From the NCBI GenBank assembly GCA_033032175.1, contig CM065320.1, positions 10,602,001 through 10,666,000 on the forward strand: a DNA stretch of 64,000 bases. Reading direction: 5' to 3'. Position 1 is the first letter of the stretch; each line of letters begins with the position of its first letter. The stretch comes from Saturnia japonica. Its lineage: Eukaryota; Arthropoda; Insecta; Lepidoptera; Saturniidae. Below, piece by piece: positions 22,635-32,338 of the stretch. A program made the translations under genes and the position numbers. The notes under the pieces were generated by a model. That model saw only the letters and a list, made by a program, of their open reading frames with translations, was not told the origin of the DNA and did not search any database.

Positions 22635-23937
22635 CAAGGTGTCCAGAAAGGGTATCGGGTATTTGTTTTCGCGCCATATTCGAAACGGGGCGTCTAAAGG
22701 CTGCGGGGAGGGGTTCGTGACGTCCGCCATTTTGTGGAGTTTTAGTCACGATGGAACAGTACTCGGGGACGCATCGCGCATTTTGCGTACGAGCGTATTA
22801 TCGTAATGGTGATTCAATAGTGACTGCTCAACGTCTCTATCGTGCGGAATATCGTACACGCCACGCGCCAAGTGACGATAGCATTAGGAAATGGATCAGG
22901 ATGTTCGAGAATACAGGTGCGACAGTTAAAATTCAAAACTCTGGTCGTCCTCGTTCAGTTCGCGATGAAGAAACAGTTGAAGAAGTTGAGGCGTCGGTTC
23001 GTCAAAATCCGTCTTTATCCATCCGAAAGCGAAGCCAAGCGTTGAACATCAAAAAATCGTCTTTACATTCGATTTTAAAGAAAGACTTACATTTAAAAGC
23101 CTATAAAATTCAATTGGTTCAAGAATTAAAGGATACGGACTATGCTAATCGACTGAATTTTGCGAACGAAATGCTGCAGCGATTTAACAACTTTAACAAC
23201 ATACTGTTCAGTGACGAAGCAAATTTTCACCTGAATGGTCATGTTAATAAGCAGAATTGTCGGTACTGGGCAGTGGAGAATCCGAGACGAAAGCATGAAC
23301 GACCCCTGCTTAGCCCAAAGGTCGTTGTTTGGGCCGCTATGTCTGCTAAAGGCATAATTGGTCCTTATTTTCATGAAGATCAACGAGGCCGAGCAATTAA
23401 TGTGAATAGTGACCGTTATTGCGATATGTTGCGAAATTTTTTGGTCCCATAGTTGCAGGAGTTTGCAGGTTTCAACTCAAGAACGTGGTTCCAGCTAGAT
23501 GGGGCCACTTGCCATACCTCAAATGACTCAATGGAAGTTGTTAACGAATTATTCCCTAATAAAGTCATTTCGCGAAGGGGTAACATCAACTGGCCTCCCA
23601 GAAGCCCCGACCTAAGCCCGCTTGACTATTTTGGATGGGGATACCTTAAAAGTAAGGTTTATCAAAACAATCCGACGAATCTAACCCAGTTAAAGCAAAA
23701 CATCAGGTCAGAAATGGCAGCAATATCGATAGCTATGTGTCAACGTGTTATCGCCAATCTTCGTTTCCGTTTAGAAGAGTGCCAGCAACGTAACGGTCAT
23801 CATTTGGATAACATCATCTTTTCCAAATAATTCTCCAATTCATATGCTAATAATAAACAATAAACTTTTTTATTGCATACAAATAATTTTTGTTTCATTG
23901 AACTTACAAATACCCGATACCCTTTCTGGACACCTTG
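22635..23937 (+). mobile_element. Tc1/mariner element, DD41D type, nearly intact
   Basis: The 1303 bp element has perfect 32 bp terminal inverted repeats (22635-22666 and 23906-23937), starting CAAGGTGTCCAGAAAGG. TA dinucleotides flank it at 22633-22634 and 23938-23939, the expected target duplication. One open frame, broken by a single stop, fills the centre. The terminal repeats show no divergence, so the insertion is probably recent. The copy at 55899-57086 has related ends (CAGG...GGCCAGAAAG). Confidence 0.95.
22751..23830 (+). pseudogene. Mariner-like transposase with one in-frame stop
   Basis: This transposase would bind the terminal repeats and cut and paste the element. It starts at the ATG at 22751 (M-E-Q-Y-S-G-T-H-R-A-F-C-V) and has an N-terminal helix-turn-helix of the DUF4817 kind (about residues 5-60), then a G-R-P-R hinge at 66-69. 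The catalytic triad is visible: D155 in F-S-D-E-A-N-F-H, D250 in F-Q-L-D-G-A-T-C-H, and D292 in S-P-L-D-Y-F, after W-P-P-R-S-P-D-L. Forty-one residues separate the last two Asp, placing it in the DD41D group (rosa/Visitor-like). A TAG at 23450-23452 (codon 234) interrupts the frame between the first and second Asp. No other frameshift or stop occurs before 23830, for 359 codons in all. As sequenced it encodes only the N-terminal two-thirds, so it is probably inactive. Confidence 0.93.
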
Positions 23938-23939
23938 TA

Positions 23940-24404
23940 GTATCTCTCGTTTAAAAATATTATGGTTTTTTTTTCATTGCATCGTTCTCATAATTATAAT
24001 AATTACTTAAAATTATACTTAGTTCATCCTAAATTAATTTTATACATGTAGCAAAGAAAATAAACTAATAAATAAATATAGAACGGCGTTCGTTGAATTC
24101 GAAAATTTTTCGATTCCTTGGTTTTATTATTTTGGTCTAATCTAGTAAAAATAAAACAGAATGAAAATATTTACTGCAATGCATGCGCCGCAAGGATCCG
24201 TTACTAATATATAATCTGCTGGAAATGTTGTCCAGTATTAAATATTTAATTTTTATACTCTTGTTTTATTTTGGAATATTTTACGTTTTAATTATGGTTT
24301 CTGATTAATATGTCTTCAAAATGATATAACAATCACATGAAATAATGTTTTGTTTACATATTGACTAGCTCATAACAATTGTATAAAACGCCGTTTTCGT
24401 ATTA
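23940..24404. other. Unassigned AT-rich sequence
   Basis: No gene or known repeat was recognised. Confidence 0.4.
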
Positions 24405-24705
24405 CTAGCGATCGCTCTCAAGTCGAAATTTGACAAGTGACTTTTTGATCATAGACTATTTTCTGTTTGACATTTACAGTATTAATAAACAATGAGCATT
24501 AGCTAGATCACTAGCTCTCGCTTTACTTTGAGAGACAAAGTCAATATTTTGAACTTAGATGGTTCAGATCGTAACAGATATAGATACATTTTAGCTTTCT
24601 GCACTCCTCCATATAAACTTTTACCATGCCAAATCTCATAGTCTTCCGAGTACGTAATACTGTTAAAAAGGTACCGAAAGTTTTTAATTCACGTATTCAT
24701 ATATA
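24405..24705 (-). mobile_element. CTAG-ending Helitron-like repeat, family Y, copy b
   Basis: The plus strand opens CTAGCGATCGCTCTCAAG, then GACTTTTTGATCATAGAC, CAAAGTCAATATTTTG, ACCATGCCAAATCTC and AAAAAGGTACCGAAAG, matching copy a in order and orientation. A stretch in the middle present in copy a is shortened here. Confidence 0.55.
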
Positions 24706-26048
24706 GATTACAAATGTATTATGTGAAATCTGTTGGTGTTCCTTTAATAAATATAAAACCAAATCCCGAAGGAACTGATGCAATTAAACTAAGCTCCTGG
24801 GTGGATAGAATGAAATAGAAAAGCCGCTTATATTATCAATATTTGAAATCGCCCTGCAATTGTACCGTTATTGTCAAATCCCTACATATCATATTACTAC
24901 AATTAATTATTGAAAAAAATTGCTACATAGTACTAATAATAATAAGAATACACGCACAGTACTAATACCACCAGGGATTATAGTTTCTAGATAGATTTTC
25001 TCTTTTAGTTGGTCGCGTTTCGAGATCAGCCAGTGTATACCCATCTATTTCATTTGATTGACGAAGACTGTAGTTTGCGGAAATCCATCTTAATTAATTT
25101 ATCGGAAATCTCTTTGCTACTGCTGCCTGAAAACAGAATAACGGTTGTTGTTATATGCATCTGCCAAGAGGCTTGCAGAGTTGACCTGCGATTGATAGCC
25201 AGCTGATCTCTGGGTGTTCATAGATGTTCTTTACTGTACTGTGTTTACTACAAGGCACATTTCCGTGCTAATAAAAAAAATAGTGTTCTTTTTTCAGTTT
25301 ATTCTACAGAAGATACGACGAAGTGATTTTAATTTCAAGAAGAAATATGTAAAAACATTCTTAAAATATATTTTTTATTGTTCATGTTTCTCTCATTGCA
25401 GGCGTTCACCACCACGAACAATAATTATGTTTGCTCCACTTTTAGGCTTTCAGCTTGCATTTAGTTCGGGTTTAAAATGTTTCAGATACCTATATTTTTC
25501 GTTTATGAATACACTAAAATTTTGCATCTTTATTTATCGTAAAGGGTGGTAGTATGCTTTCAGCTATACATAATGAAGATTCAAAGTTAACAATTCATAT
25601 TGGTGAATACTCACTTGACTATATACGAAAATATATTATAGTTAGTATATGCGTGGATGTAATTAATACAGTAAGTCTAGGTGGGGCAACGTTTTAAGAT
25701 AAATTACTATAGCAATAAAAACTGAATTAATATGTGTACTGAATTAACCGAGAATGAAGAAAGTTGTTTGTGACGTTGATAACAAAGCTGTTTTATGCAT
25801 ACAGCAAAATGATATTTTCACAGCGACAAAGCACCAAAAAAGAGTGGACATGTATACATTAATATGTGGGCGATGAACAACAAGGAAATACGTTGGAAGC
25901 CGGGAGGTTTCATCTGCACGTCGCATCGGTACCTAATGTAGTGCAAAACACGTCGCGTAGTCCCAGTGGCACTGACGCGATATTATATTTGCCACCATTT
26001 CTGGACAGTGAGCGATACTAATCGATAGCCCAAATCTTTCTCCAAAAT
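24706..26048. other. Unassigned sequence
   Basis: Short open frames (25009-25206, 25214-25552) have no recognisable domains. A good splice acceptor-like tract ends at about 25401 (TTCTCTCATTGCAG) but no convincing exon follows. Degenerate outward extensions of the Transib arms may reach into the last 100-200 bp. Confidence 0.35.
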
Positions 26049-26219
26049 AAAAAGCTTCCGGTATCTATGAGGGTTCAAACACAAAACTACGAATCGCTGC
26101 GATACGACGCACATTGGACTGAAATCGGAGCCTCCCTTTCATAGGATTTTAGAAAAATTAAATATGTTATTTCATAGTTTTAAGTATACAGTTTTGTCAA
26201 AACAGTCATATCATTGTAT

Positions 26220-26428
26220 AATTTAGCAATTTCAAGCTTTATTTTTACCTTCTACACCATATAATATGGACTCGTAAATTTCAAATGTATGAAAATGGAT
26301 TTTCTTTTCGTTATAACTTTTTTGTGTATTGAGTTGTAAAGCTGAAACTTATACATATCGTTACTGGGGTGGTAACAAACCCTTAGGACCTTTCACCTTG
26401 ACCCCGGGCGTCCCCGTTCAACAGATAT
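26220..26428 (+). repeat. Direct repeat, unit 1 (within left arm)
   Basis: AATTTAGCAATTTCAAG ... AAGCTGAAACTTATAC ... GGTGGTAACRAACCCTTAG ... GCGTCCCCG matches 26701-26908 in the same orientation with moderate divergence. An inverted version lies in the right arm at about 28471-28675. Confidence 0.8.
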
Positions 26429-26700
26429 TTGTTGATGAAAATTTCATACTTTGATGACATTGTATTGAGGTGAAATAATCAAATATGTAGGTTTATTTTC
26501 GACCTGAATGCTACAGGTATCGATTAATAAAGTTACCCCTGATTTACCCTACCGCTTCGTTTTCATTATCTTCCAAAAATACGATTCAGAACTAATTTTA
26601 AAAATTCAATATACCTATTTTTCTTTATTAGAAGTTGTACATTACATATAAATTTGGACTATCTACTTAAATTAACACCAATTATCATTAATAAATTATC

Positions 26701-26908
26701 AATTTAGCAATTTCAAGATTTATTTTTACATTATATACCAAATAATATTGACTTGTAAATTTTATATGTATGAAAATGAACTTGCCTTTCTTCATAACTT
26801 TTTTTGTTTTCAATTATAAAGCTGAAACTTATACGTATCGTTACCGAGGTGGTAACGAACCCTTAGGCCCTTTGACATTGAGCCCAGGCGTCCCCGGTCA
26901 AAAGATAT
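26701..26908 (+). repeat. Direct repeat, unit 2, abutting transposase fragment
   Basis: It has the same order of blocks as 26220-26428 with about one change every few bases in places. It ends exactly where Transib-like coding sequence begins, suggesting an ancient deletion or rearrangement joined arm sequence to the coding region. Confidence 0.8.
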
Positions 26909-27880
26909 GAATTAATTGTTGAAAGGGAAATTGCTGCATTGCAGCCAACTGCTGTCAATGACACAAATGTGAAACACAGACTTCATTTGACCATGATAGA
27001 TGGTAAGATAACTTCATAACTTTCAGATACCTCAACAGCAGCATATGATATTTGTAAAGCGAAGCCGAAAGATATGAATGCCATCGACTTGATATCGCGA
27101 TGAACTCATTCTGAGGATATTTTTAAGTATGGCCTATCTTCCCTCCACGCCTGGATTAAATGCATGGAATGCGTATTGCATATTGCGTGTCACCTAGATT
27201 TCAAAAAATGGCAAGCCAAAGTATACGATTTAAAGCAACTAGTAGATAACAAGAAAAATATTATTCAAGAAAAGTTTCGAGATGAAATGGGACTGCTTGT
27301 AGATATAGTTAAACAAGGTGTGGGAACGACCAATGATGGGAACACCGCAAGAAGGTTTTTTGCAAATCCTCAAGTAACTGCACAGATCACTGATGTTGAT
27401 GAAGAACTTATCAGATTTGCGGTGATTCTTCAGATAGTCTCATGTGGAAAGTTTGTTGATATGGAAAAGTTCCGGAAATATTGTTCTAAAACAGCTCATA
27501 AATATGTCGAGTTATATCAGTGGTATTATATGCCTTCTAGCGTGCATAAATTACTCATGCATGGTGCAGACATAATTGAGCATAATAACTTTATCCCAAT
27601 TGGCAAACTTTCTGAAGAGGCTTCTGAAGCACGCAATAAAGATTTTAAAAATTTTAGAGTATTCCACTCGATAAAAATTAGTAGAATTGCAACAAATGAG
27701 GATATTATCCATAGTTTGTTAATAACTTCTGACCCATACCTGTCCAGCATCAGACCTAAGATAAGTCAACTTAGCCATAAACCGCTATCAGATGAAGCTA
27801 AATTGTTATTGGTAAATTCTACATCAGATAAAGAAAATATAGATTTTGTAGATGTAATAAATTTGTGTGACTCTGAGTAA
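26909..27880 (+). pseudogene. Transib (RAG1-like) transposase, C-terminal half, broken
   Basis: In one frame from 26909 the reading includes H-L-T-M-I-D-G-K-I, Y-D-I-C-K-A-K-P-K-D-M-N and Y-G-L-S-S-L-H-A-W-I-K, then L-D-F-K-K-W. These are followed by T-T-N-D-G-N-T-A-R-R-F-F, W-Y-Y-M-P-S-S-V-H-K-L-L-M-H-G and L-S-E-E-A-S-E-A-R-N-K. I know this block order from Transib transposases, relatives of RAG1. The S-E-E-x-S-E-A-R-N-K segment corresponds to the region of the third catalytic acid (E962 in RAG1). H-K-L-L-M-H fits the zinc-binding His pair; the partner C-x-x-C is reduced to one Cys (D-I-C-K-A-K). Stops at 27017-27019 (TAA) and 27101-27103 (TGA) break the frame; the open part from 27164 encodes 238 codons. 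The N-terminal half, with the first catalytic Asp, is absent. Confidence 0.8.
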
Positions 27881-28217
27881 TGTATGAGTGTAATTAAGTA
27901 GGTATCATCGGAACTATATAAATATCATAATTTATAATATCATAATTCTGTTATAAAATATTTTTATATATTTGGAATTTACATTTATATCTTATATTTA
28001 TAGGTACTGTTGAAATCGATAAGTTAAAATGAATATAAGATCTCATGTTATTTACACTGCTTTCATTTAGAATCCTAATCTAGCTCCAGAAATAACTGTT
28101 TAATCTTTTATGACAAACAGCAATATCAACGAAACAAATAAACTAATTACCCTAATTAGCAAAATCAAGACATTTTGGTACAAATGTGGAACAAAAACAA
28201 TCAAGAATAGTAGTAGG
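27881..28217. other. AT-rich spacer between transposase fragment and right arm
   Basis: No further coding sequence or repeat match was seen between the stop codon and the start of the right inverted arm. Confidence 0.5.
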
Positions 28218-29250
28218 TAATGATAATTGGTGTTAATTTATGTTTATAGTGCAAATTTATAGGTAATTTACAAATTTTAATAAAGAAAATTAGATATATT
28301 GAAATTTTAAAACGAATTTTGAATCGTATTTTTGAAAATGAAGCGGTAGGGTAAATCAGGGGTAATTTTATTAATCGATACCTGTAGCATTCAGGTCGAA
28401 AATAAACCTACATATTTGATTATTTCACCTCAATACAATGTCATCAAAGTATGAAATTTTTATCAACAAATATCTGTTGAACGGGGACGCCCGGGGTCAA
28501 GGTGAAAGATCCTAAGGGTTCGTTACCACCCCAGTAACGATATGTATAAGTTTCAGCTTTACAACTCAAAACACAAAAAGGTTATGACGAAAAGAAAATC
28601 CATTTTCATACATTTGAAATTTACAATTCTATATTATATGGTGTAGACGGTAAAAATAAAGCTTGAAATTGCTAAATTATACAATGATATGACTGTTTTG
28701 ACAAAACTGTATACTTAAAACTACGAAATAATATATTTAATTTTTCTAAAATCCTATGAAAGGAAGGCTCCGATTTCAGCCTACTGTGCAACCTCGCAAA
28801 TTGCTGTGATGCGATTTCGTGCGGTAAGGCAGCTTACTACCACGGTTTGGATGACCTTTCCGATGCGATGCGTCGTGCGAGTAATGCAAGTTTCCACGAT
28901 ACGACGCTGCATCGCAGTTTTGTGTTTTGGCTCTAACTTCCAATAATGATACACCAGCTTTAATCACACTAAAACGAAATTACATCTGTTTCGTTTCAGT
29001 CATTGCGAAGTGTTTTATTAAACTACTTAAAAACGCTGTGATTGGTAGAATCTAAAATACGCACTTGTTAATGTTTGAACTACCTACATTGGTTGTTTAA
29101 GGATGCTTCGTAAGTATTATACTTTTTGGTGTAAACGACTTATGTAATGTTCTTCCTTTGTGTTCGCAACCTAGCTCTCAGTCTTATAACAGCAATGTAC
29201 AGTACAACAATTATGCATAATCTAATCTAATCTAAGACCATTAGTATTTA

Positions 29251-29465
29251 GTGTAGGCCCGGCTGAAAATCAGCGCTATAGTGGTTTGCTATAGCATAAT
29301 ATGCTGAGCTGAGGTTCTTTTCGATGTTGAGTGCCGCATTTGTTTGGCAATGTTACAATGTTTTAAATTAATTTTATGCTCCAATTTATTGTAATCTCGG
29401 ATGTAATATGTACTGTGTTAATTTTATCCGTGCTTTCATCTTTAAATAAATGTGATTTCTTTCTT
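29251..29465 (+). mobile_element. LINE 3' UTR ending in (CTTT)n
   Basis: GTGTAGGCCCGGCTGAAAATC, GAGTGCCGCATTTGTTTGG, TTTATGCTCCAATTTATTG and CTTTCATCTTTAAATAAATG, then TGATTTCTTTCTTTT, form a 3' UTR layout I recognise from lepidopteran LINEs. It ends with a polyadenylation signal and a simple-sequence tail. No ORF remains. Confidence 0.55.
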
Positions 29466-29683
29466 TTAAATGTATATAAAAGGAAACCCTAACTGACTGA
29501 CTGTACTATGAACAAATAGCTCAAACTACTGAAAAGATTGGGATGAAATCTGGTATACCGATAGTTATTATAATGTAGGCATCCGTTAAGAACGGATTTT
29601 TGAAAATATGTATGGAGAAATCATGATCTGTATTTGTCAAACTTTGTGCGAGAAAAGCCGTGGGGTACAGTTAGTATATACTG
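29466..29683 (+). mobile_element. Short dispersed repeat with TTAGT end
   Basis: GACTGACTGTACTATGAAC, CTCAAACTACTGAAAAGATTG and CCGTGGGGTACAGTTAG have the layout of the short non-autonomous CTAG-ended repeats elsewhere in the window. It directly follows the LINE tail. Confidence 0.4.
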
Positions 29684-30131
29684 CATAATGTATATTGAAA
29701 AAATATTTGTTTGCTTAGTTAATCATCTGCAAAATTTCCTTTTTGAATCACCTCAGTATTCATAAGGAAAGGTATCTTATGGTTCCCGTTGTGTGTAGTG
29801 CACATTGAATCAGAAATAAGCCACGCTGAGGAGAATGGGTGGCGAGAATGACATCGTCAACCACAAGAGCCTCCCCAGTACCTTTTTATTATTTACATCG
29901 CATTTTCAACGTGTTTGCTTTGAATTTTACTTTGATTTCAAAAACCTGTGTGATCTGAATGCCATTTGTGAACGTGATTACTGTCAGTTTTATGGTGAGT
30001 GCTTGCGTTCCGTTGATAGAGTTTGCTAGGATAGGGGACGCGGTTTACAGAAATTCAAGTTATACAATTTTTCAACCATATCACAAATAGGTGTATCTAC
30101 TTATTATATATATTTTGTCAAAGATCAGCAC

Positions 30132-30312
30132 AATGTTAATACTAGAAATAGAGATAAATTAGTCGTACCCTGTTTTAGACTTAGTAAGACTAATAAAAGT
30201 TTTTTTTGGTAATAGTGTTAGGTTCCTTAATAAGATTTCGAAGCACATTACTGATTTGCCGGACCACAAGTTCAAGGACCATGTCAAGCGAGTTTTACTG
30301 TCAAAAGGTTAG
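30132..30312 (+). pseudogene. LINE ORF2 C-terminal remnant with frameshift
   Basis: The first frame from 30132 reads N-V-N-T-R-N-R-D-K-L-V-V-P, then F-R-L-S-K-T-N-K-S-F. After a T-tract frameshift at about 30200-30208 the second frame reads R-F-L-N-K-I-S-K-H-I, L-P-D-H-K-F-K-D-H-V-K-R-V-L and a stop at 30310-30312. The pattern (...TRN...LVVP..R..K...SF... then ...NKLP..I..L....FK..VK..L) is typical of the end of insect non-LTR retrotransposon ORF2 proteins. Dead and 5' truncated. Confidence 0.7.
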
Positions 30313-30717
30313 TATGGATTATTATTTTCTTACCGATTCTTCTTGATGTCTGAGATATTTTCTGAACCGTGTTATATTAGGTCTATCTTTTCCTGTTTTC
30401 TTGTAATCCCTAATCTTCCCGCTACCCGCAACAATTATTACATATTATCTATTTTGTAGTATTGTCTTTGTGCGTAATTTTTTACCAAACTTTCTTATAG
30501 AAATTCTATGTAAAGGAAACTGACTGTCTGTCTGTCTGCTTATAAGTACATACGGATTTAACTCAAAACCGGCTTGACCGATTCTCATGAAATCGTATAC
30601 ACAGGAAGCTTATGCCATTGGTCAAAGGATAGGTTATATTGTTATAAGACGTTTCAATAATACTTTAAGAAATCATAAAGAAAATAATTATAAAAAACTT
30701 TTTTAATAATTTTTTTA

Positions 30718-30786
30718 TTTAAAGTCAAGGGAAAATATACTAAAAGATCTCCTCTATCTTTTAGTATATTTTTCCTTGACTTTTAA
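30718..30786. repeat. Near-perfect 31 bp-arm hairpin
   Basis: TTAAAGTCAAGGGAAAATAT continues to ACTAAAAGAT. A 6-7 nt loop follows, then ATCTTTTAGTATAT and TTTTTCCTTGACTTTTAA. The arms pair almost completely. No coding sequence or obvious element ends surround it. Confidence 0.85.
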
Positions 30787-31996
30787 TGAATGAATGACAT
30801 ATTATTCTTAAATTAAACATTGTAAAATAAAATCAGATAATATCAAAGCAAGTCCGATTTTCACCATTCTCCCTTTTTTTTTATTGCCTAATTGGAAAAA
30901 ATAATAATTTTTTTGAGGGGTCTCTTTAGCTGTTCGGCGGGGTGGCGACATCAACTACTTTAGGAATTCCATTCTTGCCCTTCTGTAGGGATACGACTCT
31001 CATACCACACGACGAGGTAAATTATTGTCAGCTACCAGAACCACACTATGTGAAAGATCACCTTCTTTTCCCGTTTTCTTGTAATCCCTAAACTTCCGTA
31101 AAACTGAGCTATCTGCAACAATTATTATTAAATGTATACTAGAAATATAGAATTAATATTTAAGAATAAATTAATACCACATTTTACTATATTTATTGAA
31201 TAACTTTCCACTTATACCTACTTATTTAATTTCATAAACCAAGTTGAGTTAATCGTAAATTGCCTCCGAACCGATAATTCAGACGTATTCAGTGAACACA
31301 TTAGTCCGTTTTACAGAGAGAGAGCGAGTGAAATCATGCAGTATTTATAACATACGGGCGAGTTATAACTTTGCTGGGACGTTAAATTCCAAATGAATAG
31401 GCGGCTACAAGAGAGCATTAACTCAACTTCGTGTAAAGTAGGGAAACGCGCTCCAACGCTCAACAAATTATTGTCAAAGATTAATGAAAATTTAATAAGG
31501 TAATGCCATTTTAGAGCGTTTATGTGTACTTTTATTTTTAAATCAAATTGTGAATTCAGAACTTTGTTTTAATAAGGTAACAGGTACATATAAAATTAAA
31601 CTGTATTGTACTTTTTCCCGATGTTTGGAAAACTGATTTCGTGGTTGAATGAATTAAATAAACACGATCAAAAAATCTAAGGAATTAATGTTAGTATATA
31701 CATTTTCTTTTAATCTGGAAATAAAGCAAGAATTACAAGTTAATGTAAGTCTCACCACTCGGTCTGCACAAAACCTATTGAAGATGATTACTTTTATAAA
31801 CTGTATTAAGTACAGATATTAAGTAAAATTATGTGATTATGTGATTATTTACAATATAGTAGTTACAAACGACTTAGAACTTTAGTGTGACGTTAAATTT
31901 GAATAAATAACGAGTGACAAGAGAGCATTTATGTACTCTGGTGGTTAGCGATTTTAGTAAACACCTATCAGAATACTGATTAAAACTGTAAAATTG
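30787..31996. other. Unassigned sequence
   Basis: A phrase near 30380-30420 (TCCTGTTTTCTTGTAATCCC) recurs near 31070-31090, suggesting a small local repeat. No gene was seen. Confidence 0.35.
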
Positions 31997-32338
31997 TCAT
32001 TAATACGTGAAAAAAAACTTCGAACACTTTTTAAGCGTTTTCCGTGCACAAAAGACTTAGATTTGGAATGGTCAAAGTTTATATGGAGAAGGAGTGGAGA
32101 AAGCTAAAATTTAGAAATGTTATGTGTTACTAATACATTAAATAAAATAAAATAATACGACGAATCCTAACCTGACAAGTACCATTGAACTTAGACTCCC
32201 AAAATATTGACATTGTCACTCAATAAAAAGTGACACCAAGTGACATAATATTCATTCATTCATACAGCAAATATCAAAGAGAAATTAGTCTATGATTAAA
32301 AGACGCTGGTCGAATTTGGACCATTGAGTGACCGCTAG
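31997..32338 (+). mobile_element. CTAG-ending Helitron-like repeat, family Y, copy c
   Basis: It starts CATTAATACGTGAAAAAAAAC and contains TGGTCAAAGTTTATATGG, CCATTGAACTTAGACTC and CAAAATATTGACATTGTCAC. It ends GAGTGACCGCTAG followed by T, the sense orientation of the family. Confidence 0.6.

Larger units (their letters stand above)
26049..28967. mobile_element. Transib-derived element with long inverted arms
   Basis: The left arm (about 26049-26691) and right arm (about 28218-28967) are inverted copies. Shared blocks are CTGAAATCGGAGCC, ATTTAGCAATTTCAAGC, GCTGAAACTTATACATATCG, ACCCCGGGCGTCCCCG, CAGGTATCGATTAATAAA and TTAACACCAATTATCATTA. The right arm carries about 100 bp (about 28782-28893) that the left arm lacks. 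A direct, more diverged copy of part of the left arm (26220-26428) recurs at 26701-26908, directly before the transposase fragment. Similarity of the arms may fade outward beyond the limits given, so the true tips and target duplication are unresolved. Confidence 0.7.

Noticed and set aside
25214..25552. 112-codon frame beside a splice acceptor-like tract
   Set aside because: No domain and strong Phe/Lys/Ile bias; the acceptor-like TCTCATTGCAG alone is not enough.
25819..29040. CACAGCG/CGCTGTG as RSS-like Transib termini
   Set aside because: The two heptamers face each other at plausible distances, but flanking 5 bp differ (ATTTT against ATTGG), the sequence is not CACAGTG, and the intervening arm similarity fades before them.
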